From positions 2,170,001 to 2,234,000 of the forward strand of contig NZ_CP042301.2 of the NCBI RefSeq assembly GCF_007922615.2: 64,000 bases of DNA, in the 5' to 3' direction. This stretch comes from Nitratireductor mangrovi. GTDB taxonomy: Bacteria > Pseudomonadota > Alphaproteobacteria > Rhizobiales > Rhizobiaceae. How positions within the stretch are numbered: position 1 is the first letter of the stretch; every line of letters begins with the position of its first letter. Under the pieces are notes generated by a model. That model saw only the letters and a list, made by a program, of their open reading frames with translations, ran no database searches and had not been told where the DNA came from. A program made the position numbers and the translations under genes. Of this stretch, positions 1-9,753 are shown piece by piece.

Positions 1-1
1 C

Positions 2-469
2 GCCGAGGGCTTCGAGCCGGTCATGTCGGACGGCGAACGCCGCACCTACAATCTTCACGAGCCGGTCGACGACAAGCTCGTCCCGCATTTCGAGGCGCTG
101 CGCTGGGCCGAGGCCATCGTGCTCATCTATCCAACCTGGTGGTACGGGCCACCGGCCATGCTGAAGGGGTGGTTCGACCGCGTCTGGGCCAAGGATGTCG
201 CCTTTACGCTCAAGGCAGAAGGCGGCCGCATTGAGCCGCTGATGCGCCATATCCGCAAGCTCGCTGTCATCACCACCTGCGGCGCGCCGCGCTGGTGGTC
301 GTTCCTCGTTGGCCAGCCCGGGCGCAAGACACTGCTGCGCGGCATCAGGGCGCTTTGTGCCCGCGACTGCCGCACGCTGTGGCTGGCCAAATACGAGATG
401 GACACGACGCCTGAACGCGCCCGCACAGCCTTTCTCGACAAGGTCGAACGCCGCCTCTCCGCATTTTAG
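2..469 (+). CDS. NAD(P)H dehydrogenase (quinone)/flavodoxin-fold family protein, 5' truncated by window edge
   Basis: The reading frame is open from base 2, so the true start lies upstream of the window. The visible 155 residues contain the segment IVLIYPTWWYGPPAMLKGWF, typical of the NQO1/MdaB-type flavodoxin-like fold in which this loop contacts FMN. Members are soluble two-electron reductases that move hydride from NAD(P)H to quinones or similar acceptors. The end at the TAG is clear. About 100 bases separate it from the next gene, which has its own strong ribosome site, so there is no sign of an operon. The N-terminal nucleotide-binding part is not visible, so the exact subfamily is open. 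Confidence 0.75.
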   Translation, partial: AEGFEPVMSDGERRTYNLHEPVDDKLVPHFEALRWAEAIVLIYPTWWYGPPAMLKGWFDRVWAKDVAFTLKAEGGRIEPLMRHIRKLAVITTCGAPRWWSFLVGQPGRKTLLRGIRALCARDCRTLWLAKYEMDTTPERARTAFLDKVERRLSAF

Positions 470-572
470 GCGCAATCGCCGGTCTTGCTTGCCGTTACGT
501 GATCCGCGTTGACAAGCCTCCGCAAAGCTTGGCCAATGTGGGCGGGGCAAGAGCAGGCATCCGGAGGAAATC

Positions 573-3500
573 ATGTCGACGCGCGCGGCTCGTGGCCATT
601 CTCTTTTCGTCCTTTTTCTCCTCGTCATGTTGGCCCCGGCCTTCGGCCAGGATACCCGCCGGATCGAGACCATGCCCGATTCCGACTATTACGGCTTCGA
701 CCTGCGCACTGAGCGCGACGTGTCGCTCGACCAGTGCAAGGCCCAGTGCCTGGGCGACCCCTCCTGCCGCGCCTTCACCTACAATTCGAGCGCCGAATGG
801 TGCTTCCTGAAGTCCGACTTCAACCAGTTGAACCCGTTCCCAGGCGCCGTGGCCGGCAAGGTCGTGGCAGCAACCGGCGAGCGCGATCTCGGCGCGCCGA
901 AGGAACTCGCCTTCGTACCGCCCTACGTCACCGACGACGCCCGCCGTTTCCGCGGCGAAACGCTTTCGAAGGCCAATGCCGGCGGCGCGGGCCTCGTCTC
1001 CCTCGTCTCGGCCGCCGAAAACGCCATGGCCGGCAACGACCCGCGCGCCGCCATGCTCAACTACCAGAACGCGCTCGCCATCCTGCCCGACGACACCGCG
1101 ATCTGGACCGGCCTTGCCGCCGCCGCCAATGCGGTCGTGCCGAACTCCGGCGAAAGCTCCTATTATTTCCAGCGCACCGCGACCGGTGCAGCGGTCAACG
1201 GCTACCTCCTGTCGCGCACGGCCAGCGACCGCGCCAACGCGCTCAACCAGCTCGCCGCCGGGCTTGAGAAGCGCAACCTGTTCCGTCCCGCGATCACGGC
1301 CTATGAGGAGAGCCTGGCGCTCGTTTCCTCGCCCGAGATCCAGGCGCTCTACGCCGACCTGAAACGGCGCAAGGGCTTCCGCGTCACCGAGCACAGCGTC
1401 GATTCCGACAGTGCCACGCCGCGCGTCTGCGTCCAGTTCTCCGAAGATCTGGTCAAGAGCGGCGTCGACTATGGGCAGTTCGTGAGCGTCGACAATCTGC
1501 AGAACGTTGCCGTCGACAAGGGCGAGCGCGAGCTCTGCGTGGCCGGCCTCGAGCACGGCGGCCGCTACCGCATCGTCATCCGCCAGGGCCTGCCGGCCGC
1601 CATCGGCGAGGTGATCGGCGAACCCGTGGCGCTCGATATCTATGTCCGCGACCGCTCGCCCTCGATCCGCTTCACCGGCGACAATTTCGTACTGCCTGAA
1701 AGCGTGCGCCGCGGCATCCCGGTCGTATCGGTCAACACCGAGGCAGCGAAGATCGCGCTTTACCGCGTCGGCGAACGCTCTCTGTCGCGGTTGCTGTCCG
1801 AATCGCAGTTCCTGCGCCAGCTCGATTCCTACGAGATGGACCGCATTGCCGACGACCTTGGCGAACCGGTCTTCGAAGGCATGCTGGAGATCGCGCCGGA
1901 ACGCAACAAGGAGGTCGTTACCTCCTTCCCGGTCGACGAGGCGGTGCCCGACCGCAAGCCCGGCATCTACGTGATGACCGCCGTGCCCGAGAACGACCGC
2001 CGCGACAGCTGGGAAACCCGTGCCACGCAGTGGTTTGTCGTCTCTGATATCGGGCTCGCCACCTTCGCCGGCGAGGACGGGCTCAACGTCTTCGCCCGCT
2101 CCCTCGACAGCGCGGCGCCGATAGGCGGGCTCACACTCGACCTGGTCGCCCGCAACAATGAAATCCTCGGCACCGCCACCACCGGCGCCGACGGCCGCGC
2201 CCGCTTCGATGCCGGCCTGACCCGCGGTGACAACGCCATGGCGCCCGCCGTCTTGATGGCGCGCGGCGAAGGCGACGATTTCGTCTTCCTCGACATGACC
2301 CGCGCCGGCTTCGACCTTTCCGACCGCGGCGTCGAGGGCCGGCCCTCGCCCGGCGCGCTCGACGTCTATTCCTGGACCGAGCGCGGCATCTACCGCGCCG
2401 GCGAGACCGTGCACGCCGCCGCCCTTGTGCGCAATCCGGCCGCCGACGCTGTCGACGACCTGCCACTCACCTTCATCTTCCAGCGCCCGGACGGCGTGGA
2501 GGATCGTCGTATGGTCTCGACCGGCGCCGAACTCGGCGGCCACGCCGTCGACCTAGCGCTGCCCGAAACCGCCATGCGCGGCACCTGGACGATGCGTATC
2601 CACACCGATCCGAAGAAGCCGGCGCTGTCGGAGAAATTTTTCCTGGTCGAGGACTTCGTGCCCGACCGCATCGAGTTCGACCTGGCCGCCGAGCCTGACG
2701 AGATCGCGCTTGGCGAGACCGCGACCGTGACCGTAGACGGCCGCTATCTCTACGGCGCCCCGGCCGCGGGCCTGGCGCTCGAAGGCCAGATGGTGATTTC
2801 ACGCACCCGCGAATGGGAACGGTTCCCCGGCTACGTCTTCGGGCTCGAAGACGAGGAGGACGTCGAGGACGTCCGCATCGACCTTTCCGACTTGCCGCGC
2901 ACCGGTGACGACGGCCAGGCCTCCTTCCCGGTCGAAGTGACCCGCCTGCCGTCCACCACGCAACTGCTTGTCTCCGACATCTCGGTGCGTATGGTCGAGA
3001 CGGGCGGCCGTGCCGTCGAGCGTTCGGTCGATCTCGGAATTCGCTCGCAGACGAATGCGCTCGGCCTCAAGGCCGAGTTCGAGGGCAATTCGGTGCCCGA
3101 AGGCAGCATCGCCAATTTTCGCGCCATTGCCGTCGACCCCGACGGCGAGCGCGTCGATCTTGCCGGCCTCGAATGGTCGCTGGTGAAGATCAACCGCAAC
3201 TATCAGTGGTACCGCGACGGCAATTCCTGGCGCTACGAGCCGGTAATCTCGACCAGCCTCGTCGACGAGGGCACGGTCGATACCTCCTCTACCGCCGAGC
3301 CGCAGATTTCGGCCGCGGTCGACTGGGGCCGCTATCGGCTCGAAATCGCCACCGAGGACCCGACCGGTCCCGCCACCAGCATCGAGTTCTCCGCCGGCTG
3401 GTATGTCGCGGCGAGTTCCACGGAGACACCCGATGCGCTCGAGATCGCCCTCGACAAGGAAAGCTACGCCGTCGGCGACACCGCACGGCTGAAGATCACG

Positions 3501-6044
3501 CCGCGCTTTGCCGGCGAGGTGCTGGTGACCGCAGGCGCCGAAAACCTGCTCTCCGCCGTCACCGCGACCGTGCCGGCCGAGGGCGCGACGATCGACGTGC
3601 CTGTCACCGAGGATTTCGGCGCCGGCACCTATCTCACCGCAACGCTGTTCCGGCCCGGCGAGGCGGCCGAGACCCGCATGCCGATGCGCGCCATCGGCGT
3701 CAAATGGCTGACGGTCGATCCCGGTCCGCGCAAGCTCGCCATCGATCTCGAACTGCCCGCGAAGACCGAGCCGCGCCAGCCGCTCACGATTCCCGTCTCC
3801 GTCGGCGGCCTCGCCGCCGGCGAGGAAGCCTATGTGACGGTCGCGGCAGTCGATGTCGGCATCCTCAACCTCACCCGCTACGAGACGCCTGATCCTGACG
3901 GCTGGTATTTCGGCCAGCGCATGCTCGGCCTGGAAATGCGCGACCTCTACGGCCGCCTGATCGACGGCTCGCCGGGCATCGCCGGCCGGCTGCGCACCGG
4001 CGGCGACGGCGGCGGCATGGCACCTTCCGGGAAAGCGCCGACCGAGAAGCTGCTCGCCTTCTTCTCCGGCATCGTCCGCGTCGACGAGCAGGGCCGCGCC
4101 TCGGTCACCTTCGACATCCCGCAATTCAACGGCACCGCCCGCGTGATGGCGGTCGCCTGGTCACGGTCGGGCGTCGGCCACGCCGAACAGGACGTCATCA
4201 TCCGCGATCCGGTGGTGCTGACCGCCAGCATGCCGCGCTTCATGGCGCCAGGCGACCAGTCGCGGCTGCTGCTCGAGATCGCCAACACCGACGGTCCGGC
4301 CGGCGAATACACCGTCTCGGTCGAAACCGGCCCCGAGCTTCTCGCCGCCACCGGCGGCCTGCCTGCCGCACTCGACCTTCCGGCCGGCGCCCGCGAGACC
4401 GTTTCCGTGGCGCTCACCGCCGACCGCCCAGGCAATGGCGAAATCTCCGTCAGGCTCGCCCACGCCTCGGGGCTCACCATCGAGCGCTCGCTGGCACTGC
4501 CCGTGCGGCCCGGCGTCATGCCGGTAACGACCCGCCGCACGGTGACGCTGGCCGCCGACGGCGGCGCGCTCAGGATCGACAGCGAGCTCTTCGCCGCATC
4601 GCTCCCGGAAGGCGCCTCGGTCACCGTCAACGTGTCGCGTTCGACCGCCTTCGACATTCCGGCCATGCTGATGACGCTCGACCGCTACCCGTATGGCTGC
4701 GCCGAGCAGACTACCAGCCGTGCTCTGCCTCTGCTTTATGTCAGCGAGCTGGCCCGCACCGCAGGGCTGGAGGAAGATCCGTCGATCCGCGGCCGGGTGG
4801 AGGGCGCGATCGAGCGCGTTCTGTCCTACCAGGCCTCCTCGGGCGCCTTCGGCCTGTGGGGCCCGGGCTCCGGCGATCTCTGGCTCGACGCCTATGTCAC
4901 CGACTTTCTGACCCGGGCTCGCGAGCAGCAATATGAGGTGCCCGCCCCCGCCATGGACCAGGCGCTGCGCAACTTGCAGAACTCGCTTGCCTACGACGTC
5001 GATATCCGCTCGCGCGGCGACGAAATCGCCTATGCGCTCTACGTGCTCGCCCGCAACCGCAAGGCGGCCGCCGGCGATCTGCGTTATTACGTCGACACCC
5101 AGCTCGAGGAGTTTTCGACCCCGCTTGCGCGTGCGCAACTCGCCGCCAGCCTTGGCCTTTATGGCGACGCCCAGCGGGCCGAAAAGGCCTTCGCCTCGGC
5201 CTACGCGCTGGCGCGTACCACGCCCGGCGGCTACGGCGCCTATGGAAACTATGGCGGCAAGCTGCGCGACGGTGCCGCCATGCTTGCGCTCGCCGCCGAG
5301 ACCCGGCCGGAGCCGCAACTGGTCCCGACCATGGTCAGCTATGTCTCCGAAGTGAAGAACGGCGCCCGCTGGACCAGCACCCAGGACGAGGCCTGGCTGC
5401 TGCTTGCCGCCCGCGCCCTGCAAGGGGCGAGCGACGACATCCGCCTCGGCATCAACGGCGCCGCGCACGAGGGACCGTTCTCGAAGCGCTTCACCGGCGA
5501 CGAGATCGCGGCGAGCCCGTTCGGCATCGTCAATCGTGGGGGCGACCCCGTTGACGCGGTCCTGACCGTGGTCGCCGCACCCGAGCAGCCGCTGCCCGCC
5601 GGTGGCGACGGCTTCTCGATCGAGCGCAGCTATTACCATCTCGACGGCACCCCGGCCTCGATCAGCGAAGCGCAGCAGAACGAGCGCTACGTGGTCGTGA
5701 TCAAGGTGCGTGAGCTGAACGACTGGCCGTCGCGCATCCTCGTCAACGACCTCCTGCCGTCAGGCTTCGAGATTGACAATCCGCGCATTGTCGGCAGCGC
5801 CGAACTCGCCAATTTCGGCTGGCTCGGGCAGACCGACGCCGTGCACACCGAGTTCCGCGACGACCGCTTCATCGCCGCATTCGACCGTGGCCAGGGCGGC
5901 GACCGCGACTACACGCTCGCCTATGTCGTGCGTGCGGTAACGCCCGGCGTCTTCGTGCACCCGGCGGCGAGCGTGGAGGACATGTACCGTCCGGGCCTGT
6001 CGGCGCGCACCGCCTCCGGCTTCATGGAGGTGACGGCCCAGTAG
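573..6044 (+). CDS. Alpha-2-macroglobulin family protein with N-terminal PAN/Apple-like domain
   Basis: This 1823-residue exported protein starts at an ATG behind GGAGGA. Residues 1-26 form a signal peptide ending AFGQ. Residues about 30-90 hold a Cys-rich PAN/Apple-like module (CKAQCLGDPSCRAF, then WCFLKSD). The rest reads as the macroglobulin domains of bacterial alpha-2-macroglobulin, with the thioester motif GCAEQ at about residues 1375-1379, so the internal Cys-Gln bond can form. The known family role is to trap foreign proteases in the periplasm and bind them covalently. The gene runs directly into pbpC, the usual partner that repairs peptidoglycan at breaches. No lipobox Cys follows the signal peptide, so it may be soluble rather than lipid-anchored. 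Confidence 0.93.
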   Translation: MSTRAARGHSLFVLFLLVMLAPAFGQDTRRIETMPDSDYYGFDLRTERDVSLDQCKAQCLGDPSCRAFTYNSSAEWCFLKSDFNQLNPFPGAVAGKVVAATGERDLGAPKELAFVPPYVTDDARRFRGETLSKANAGGAGLVSLVSAAENAMAGNDPRAAMLNYQNALAILPDDTAIWTGLAAAANAVVPNSGESSYYFQRTATGAAVNGYLLSRTASDRANALNQLAAGLEKRNLFRPAITAYEESLALVSSPEIQALYADLKRRKGFRVTEHSVDSDSATPRVCVQFSEDLVKSGVDYGQFVSVDNLQNVAVDKGERELCVAGLEHGGRYRIVIRQGLPAAIGEVIGEPVALDIYVRDRSPSIRFTGDNFVLPESVRRGIPVVSVNTEAAKIALYRVGERSLSRLLSESQFLRQLDSYEMDRIADDLGEPVFEGMLEIAPERNKEVVTSFPVDEAVPDRKPGIYVMTAVPENDRRDSWETRATQWFVVSDIGLATFAGEDGLNVFARSLDSAAPIGGLTLDLVARNNEILGTATTGADGRARFDAGLTRGDNAMAPAVLMARGEGDDFVFLDMTRAGFDLSDRGVEGRPSPGALDVYSWTERGIYRAGETVHAAALVRNPAADAVDDLPLTFIFQRPDGVEDRRMVSTGAELGGHAVDLALPETAMRGTWTMRIHTDPKKPALSEKFFLVEDFVPDRIEFDLAAEPDEIALGETATVTVDGRYLYGAPAAGLALEGQMVISRTREWERFPGYVFGLEDEEDVEDVRIDLSDLPRTGDDGQASFPVEVTRLPSTTQLLVSDISVRMVETGGRAVERSVDLGIRSQTNALGLKAEFEGNSVPEGSIANFRAIAVDPDGERVDLAGLEWSLVKINRNYQWYRDGNSWRYEPVISTSLVDEGTVDTSSTAEPQISAAVDWGRYRLEIATEDPTGPATSIEFSAGWYVAASSTETPDALEIALDKESYAVGDTARLKITPRFAGEVLVTAGAENLLSAVTATVPAEGATIDVPVTEDFGAGTYLTATLFRPGEAAETRMPMRAIGVKWLTVDPGPRKLAIDLELPAKTEPRQPLTIPVSVGGLAAGEEAYVTVAAVDVGILNLTRYETPDPDGWYFGQRMLGLEMRDLYGRLIDGSPGIAGRLRTGGDGGGMAPSGKAPTEKLLAFFSGIVRVDEQGRASVTFDIPQFNGTARVMAVAWSRSGVGHAEQDVIIRDPVVLTASMPRFMAPGDQSRLLLEIANTDGPAGEYTVSVETGPELLAATGGLPAALDLPAGARETVSVALTADRPGNGEISVRLAHASGLTIERSLALPVRPGVMPVTTRRTVTLAADGGALRIDSELFAASLPEGASVTVNVSRSTAFDIPAMLMTLDRYPYGCAEQTTSRALPLLYVSELARTAGLEEDPSIRGRVEGAIERVLSYQASSGAFGLWGPGSGDLWLDAYVTDFLTRAREQQYEVPAPAMDQALRNLQNSLAYDVDIRSRGDEIAYALYVLARNRKAAAGDLRYYVDTQLEEFSTPLARAQLAASLGLYGDAQRAEKAFASAYALARTTPGGYGAYGNYGGKLRDGAAMLALAAETRPEPQLVPTMVSYVSEVKNGARWTSTQDEAWLLLAARALQGASDDIRLGINGAAHEGPFSKRFTGDEIAASPFGIVNRGGDPVDAVLTVVAAPEQPLPAGGDGFSIERSYYHLDGTPASISEAQQNERYVVVIKVRELNDWPSRILVNDLLPSGFEIDNPRIVGSAELANFGWLGQTDAVHTEFRDDRFIAAFDRGQGGDRDYTLAYVVRAVTPGVFVHPAASVEDMYRPGLSARTASGFMEVTAQ

Positions 6045-6058
6045 TGGCAGGAACCGCA

Positions 6059-8155
6059 ATGTCGTTTCTCCATCGCACCCGGCTTCGTCGGGTCGCCATC
6101 GGCCTTGGCTTCGCCGCCGTCGTGTTGGCAGCCGGCGCCTTCGGCCTCGACCGCCTCGACCGCGCCTTCCCGCCGCCGCTCGATAAGGCCGGCTCGGTCT
6201 CGGTCGAGGTCGTTGACCGTCACGGCGCGCTCTTGCGCGCCTACGCCACAAGCGAAGGCCGCTGGCGGCTCGCCGCCGACCTCGACCGCGTCGACCGCAA
6301 GTTCGTCGACATGCTGGTCGCTTATGAGGACCAGCGTTTCTGGTCGCATCATGGCGTCGACCCGCTGGCGATAGCGCGTGCCGCACTGCAGTTTGTCGCC
6401 AATGGCCGCATCGTCTCCGGCGGCTCGACGCTCACCATGCAGCTTGCCCGCCTGCTCGAACCGCGCGAGGCACGAACTGTCGGCGCCAAGCTGCGCCAGA
6501 TGGCGCGTGCGCTGCAGATCGAGCGGCGGCTTTCGAAGAAGGAAATCCTCACCCGCTACCTGACGCTTGCGCCTTATGGCGGCAATATCGAAGGCGTGCG
6601 CGCCGCAAGCCTCGCCTGGTTCGGCAAGGAGCCGGCCCGGCTCGGCCTGGCCGAGGCAGCACTGCTGGTCGCGCTGCCGCAATCGCCCGAGGCGCGCCGC
6701 CCCGACCGCCATCCGGTGAATGCGCAGGCCGCGCGCGACCGCGTGCTCGCCCGCATGGCCGGCGCCGGCGTCATCATCGAAAGCGAGGTGACGCGCGCCG
6801 CGGCCGTACCGGTCGCCTCGACGCGACATGCGTTGCCCGGTCTTGCCGCCCATGTTGCCGACGCCGCCCTGCGCGGCGATCCCGCCGTGATACGTCATCA
6901 GGTCACGGTCGACCGCGGCGTGCAGGAAGCGCTCGAAACGGTGGCGAAGACCGCCTCGGCCCGGCTCGGGCCGAAGGTCTCGGTCGCGCTGGTGCTCGCC
7001 GACGCCAGGACCGGCGCAGTGCTCGGCAAGGCCGGCTCGGCCGACTATTTCGATCCCGCCCGCGCCGGCTGGATCGACATGGCGGTCGCCGAACGCTCGC
7101 CCGGCTCGACCCTGAAACCCTTCATCTATGGCCTCGCCTTCGAGGATGGGCTGGTGATGCAGGAGACCATGATCGAGGACCGGCCGGCCAATTTTTCCGG
7201 CTACCGGCCGAAAAATTTCGACATGGACTATCAGGGCGACGTGACCGTACGCGAGGCGCTGCAAATGTCGCTCAACGTGCCGGCGATCCGGCTCCTCGAC
7301 GCCGTCGGGCCGGTGCGGCTGGTCGCCCGCATGCGCCGCGGCGGTGTCGCGCCCGCCCTGCCGCGCGACGAGGCACCCGGCCTTGCCATCGGCCTCGGCG
7401 GCGCCGGCGTGACGCTGGAAGGGCTCGTCCAGCTTTACACCGGCCTTGCCAATGGCGGCCGCGTTTCGCCGCTGCGTTTCCATCCGGCCGATCCCGGCGG
7501 GAGGGACAAGGGAAGCGAACCCATCCTGTCGCCGCAGGCGGTGTGGCAGATAGCCGACGTGCTTTCCGGCGTGACGCCGCCCGAAGGCGCGACGCGGCTC
7601 GGCATCGCCTACAAGACCGGCACCTCCTACGGCTACCGCGACGCCTGGTCGGTCGGCTATGACGGCCGCCATGTGCTGGGCGTCTGGGTCGGGCGGCCCG
7701 ACGGCGGTTCCGTGCCCGGCCTGACCGGCTATCTGGCCGCGGCGCCGATCCTGTTCGAGGCGTTTGCAAAATCCGGTCTCGGGGTCACCCCGCTGCCGCG
7801 ACCGCCGGCCGGCGCGGTGCGGCTGGCGCGCGTCGAACTCCCCTTCCCGCAGCGCCGCTTCGCCTCGTCTCAGGGCGTCGCCGAGACAGCCCCAGTCGAA
7901 CCGGCGCCCGAGATCGTGTTTCCGCCCGAAGGCGCGCGCGTCGATCTCGGCCTCGCCGCGGGCGGCGCCATGCCACTGGCGCTCAAGGTCAATGGCGGCC
8001 GCGCGCCGTTCCGCTGGCTCGCCAACGGCCGCCCGGCGCGCATCTCGGCCCGCCGCCGCACCGGCTCCTGGGTGCCCGACGGCGCCGGCTTCTCCACCCT
8101 GACGGTGATCGACGCCGCCGGCCGCGCCGCCAGCGTGAAGGTGTTTCTGGAATAG
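6059..8155 (+). CDS. pbpC: Penicillin-binding protein 1C (bifunctional transglycosylase/transpeptidase)
   Basis: A class A penicillin-binding protein of about 698 residues. One N-terminal membrane anchor is followed by a GT51 glycosyltransferase domain with EDQRFWSHHGVD (catalytic Glu near residue 90) and GGSTLTMQLARLL. The transpeptidase domain has SxxK in SPGSTLKPF (Ser about 350), SLN in MSLNVPA and KTGTS (about 519). A C-terminal beta domain typical of PBP1C closes the protein. It polymerises and crosslinks peptidoglycan in the periplasm. The ATG at 6059 has AGGA 6 bases upstream; a GTG at 6044 overlaps the stop of the macroglobulin gene and is the alternative start. The overlap points to translational coupling, matching the known pairing of these two genes. 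Confidence 0.94.
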   Translation: MSFLHRTRLRRVAIGLGFAAVVLAAGAFGLDRLDRAFPPPLDKAGSVSVEVVDRHGALLRAYATSEGRWRLAADLDRVDRKFVDMLVAYEDQRFWSHHGVDPLAIARAALQFVANGRIVSGGSTLTMQLARLLEPREARTVGAKLRQMARALQIERRLSKKEILTRYLTLAPYGGNIEGVRAASLAWFGKEPARLGLAEAALLVALPQSPEARRPDRHPVNAQAARDRVLARMAGAGVIIESEVTRAAAVPVASTRHALPGLAAHVADAALRGDPAVIRHQVTVDRGVQEALETVAKTASARLGPKVSVALVLADARTGAVLGKAGSADYFDPARAGWIDMAVAERSPGSTLKPFIYGLAFEDGLVMQETMIEDRPANFSGYRPKNFDMDYQGDVTVREALQMSLNVPAIRLLDAVGPVRLVARMRRGGVAPALPRDEAPGLAIGLGGAGVTLEGLVQLYTGLANGGRVSPLRFHPADPGGRDKGSEPILSPQAVWQIADVLSGVTPPEGATRLGIAYKTGTSYGYRDAWSVGYDGRHVLGVWVGRPDGGSVPGLTGYLAAAPILFEAFAKSGLGVTPLPRPPAGAVRLARVELPFPQRRFASSQGVAETAPVEPAPEIVFPPEGARVDLGLAAGGAMPLALKVNGGRAPFRWLANGRPARISARRRTGSWVPDGAGFSTLTVIDAAGRAASVKVFLE

Positions 8156-8222
8156 GCCCGGACATTGCAAGACCGTTGCCGCACACAACCAACGTTGGCG
8201 ATCTGCAGGTAGGTTGCCGCCG

Positions 8223-8284
8223 CCCCACCTTCTCCCCTTGTCGGAGAAGGTGCCTGAACGAAGTGAAGGCGGATGAGGGGTTAA
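8223..8284 (+). repeat. RIME-like palindromic mosaic repeat, single copy
   Basis: The core is a perfect 9-bp inverted repeat, ACCTTCTCC with GGAGAAGGT at 8227-8251. It is followed by a less regular stretch ending GGATGAGGGGTT. The same sequence, with a TTGTGGGAGAAG variant, recurs twice between boxB and boxA in this window. Such 50-60 bp palindromic units are common between genes in rhizobial genomes. Here it fills the space between the convergent pbpC and boxR genes and could act as a bidirectional terminator. Confidence 0.75.
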
Positions 8285-8293
8285 GGCCCCCGC

Positions 8294-9214
8294 CTATCCT
8301 ACCGCCCGACCAACCTCGCCCAAGCTCGCCAGCACCTCTTCCAGGCTCTCCTCGGGGCTGTGGCCGGAGGTATCGACATGGATGCCGGCGCGCGCGTAAA
8401 GCGCCTCGCGGCTGGTGAGGATCGAGCGCAGCTCCTCCATCGCTGCCGGATTGCCCGCCATCGGCCGCGTGTCACCCTGCGCGCGCACCCGCGCCATGTG
8501 CTCCTCCGGTGCTGCCTTCAGCCACACCGTGTGGAAATGCCTCAAGAGCAGATCGAAGGTCTCCGGTTCGGAAACGATGCCGCCAGCCACTGCCAGCGCG
8601 ATCTCGTCATGGGTCGCCACGATCCGCTCCACTGCCTGCCGCTCCAGCCGCCGGTAGCCTTCCTGTCCGTAGAGCGCCATCACCTCGTTGACCGGCATGC
8701 CGCTGGCCGCCTCGATCTCCTGGTTGAGTTCCAGAAACGGCAGCCCGAGCCGGTCGGCCGCCATGCGCGCCAGCGTCGACTTGCCGGCCCCCCGCAGCCC
8801 GATGAAGGCGATGCGCCGCGCCCGCCTGAGGCTCGGATGTTCCGGATCGAGGATGGCGATCACCCGCCGGCGTTCCTCGGCGTTGGCGCGTTGGAACAGT
8901 CGCGAAACCGTCACCGTATCGGAGGACCACGGGTCGTCGGACGCGACCAGCCATTCGATCCTGAGGTCGAGCGCCTCGGCGATGCGCCGAAGGAGCAGGA
9001 TCGAGATATTGCCTTCGCCGCCTTCGAGTTGGGCGAGGTAGCGCTGCGACACGCCCGATTTTTCCGACAACACGCGCCGCGACAACCCCTTTCGCGCGCG
9101 CGCCGTGCGCACGCGCTCGCCGACCAGCGCCAGCAGCGCCCGGTTGGCCGCCTCCTCGCCGGCGGCCGTTTCGGGCGGCGTTGCCCGTCCGTCGAAGCCG
9201 ACAATTTCGTCCAT
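8294..9214 (-). CDS. boxR: BoxR-type regulator: XRE helix-turn-helix fused to shikimate-kinase-like domain
   Basis: The 306-residue protein has an N-terminal XRE helix-turn-helix (about residues 30-90, with GLSRRVLSEKSGVSQRYLAQ) and a C-terminal domain resembling shikimate kinase. That domain has an intact P-loop, GLRGAGKST (about 138-146). This two-part architecture defines the BzdR/BoxR family, which represses benzoate genes and is released by benzoyl-CoA bound to the kinase-like domain. It is the last gene of the leftward box cluster but has its own operator-bearing leader at 9235-9260, which suggests autoregulation. The ATG at 9214 lies just downstream of that palindrome. The identification is firm from the architecture plus context. 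Confidence 0.93.
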   Translation of the reverse strand: MDEIVGFDGRATPPETAAGEEAANRALLALVGERVRTARARKGLSRRVLSEKSGVSQRYLAQLEGGEGNISILLLRRIAEALDLRIEWLVASDDPWSSDTVTVSRLFQRANAEERRRVIAILDPEHPSLRRARRIAFIGLRGAGKSTLARMAADRLGLPFLELNQEIEAASGMPVNEVMALYGQEGYRRLERQAVERIVATHDEIALAVAGGIVSEPETFDLLLRHFHTVWLKAAPEEHMARVRAQGDTRPMAGNPAAMEELRSILTSREALYARAGIHVDTSGHSPEESLEEVLASLGEVGRAVG

Positions 9215-9234
9215 GTCTTGCCACCTTGGGCTCG

Positions 9235-9260
9235 AATTTATGCATTATAATGCATAAATT
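9235..9260. promoter_or_regulatory. Predicted BoxR operator, 26-bp perfect palindrome
   Basis: The core TGCATTATAATGCA (9241-9254) is flanked by AATTTA on the left and TAAATT on the right. The whole 26 bp reads identically on both strands. The centre lies about 33 bases upstream of the boxR ATG. The same 14-bp core occurs upstream of boxC and bclA. TGCA half-sites are what BzdR/BoxR-family regulators are known to recognise, so autoregulation is inferred. Confidence 0.8.
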
Positions 9261-9286
9261 TCGCCGATTCGCAAGCTAGCGAGAGC

Positions 9287-9742
9287 TTATCCCGAAACGG
9301 CGAGCGGCCCGATCAGCGCCCGGATGTCGGCGGGTGCGGCCTGCTTGCGGAAACTCTTGGCCTCCACGAAGACGCAGACGAATTCGCCCTCGAAGCAGAG
9401 TGTGTCGTCCTGAAAACCGACGACCCGGAACCTGACCGAGCTTTCGCCGAGTTTCAGCAACCTCACCTCGCAGGAAAGCACGTGCCGCGGCGTTACTGGC
9501 GCGCGGAAATCAAGGCTCATATGCACGAAGGGCGTGCCGACATTGCGGTCGAGATTGAGCTCGTACCAGCCGTCGCCGACATGCGCCTGCCACCAGGCGT
9601 CGATCGCCTCGAGCGCGAAGTTCGGGATGCGCCCGGTATAGGCGATCAGTGCCGGGTCGCAGTCCGCCCAGCGCACATGGATCCGGTGCCGGAAGATTGT
9701 CTTCGCCCCGGCCCGCCCGTCGCCTTCGACCTTCGCGTCCAT
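9287..9742 (-). CDS. Acyl-CoA thioesterase of the hotdog fold, box-cluster member
   Basis: This 151-residue hotdog-fold protein has the segment HVRWADCDPALIAYTGRI, matching the 4-hydroxybenzoyl-CoA thioesterase family with its active-site Asp near the N terminus. It probably hydrolyses benzoyl-CoA or a related aromatic CoA ester in the cytoplasm, releasing trapped CoA if the pathway stalls; that is inference from family and location. The ATG at 9742 is preferred because GGAGG lies 5 bases upstream; a TTG at 9757 would overlap boxA. It sits 11 bases after boxA and is likely co-transcribed with it. Confidence 0.85.
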   Translation of the reverse strand: MDAKVEGDGRAGAKTIFRHRIHVRWADCDPALIAYTGRIPNFALEAIDAWWQAHVGDGWYELNLDRNVGTPFVHMSLDFRAPVTPRHVLSCEVRLLKLGESSVRFRVVGFQDDTLCFEGEFVCVFVEAKSFRKQAAPADIRALIGPLAVSG

Positions 9743-9753
9743 GCGCCTCCGCC

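Noticed and set aside
495..2543. A 682-residue open frame antisense to the macroglobulin gene
   Set aside because: It mirrors the codon pattern of a high-GC gene on the other strand, has no ribosome site and no protein-family features.
5921..8188. A 755-residue open frame opposite pbpC
   Set aside because: Antisense shadow with repetitive Gly/Arg/Asp content and no start signal.
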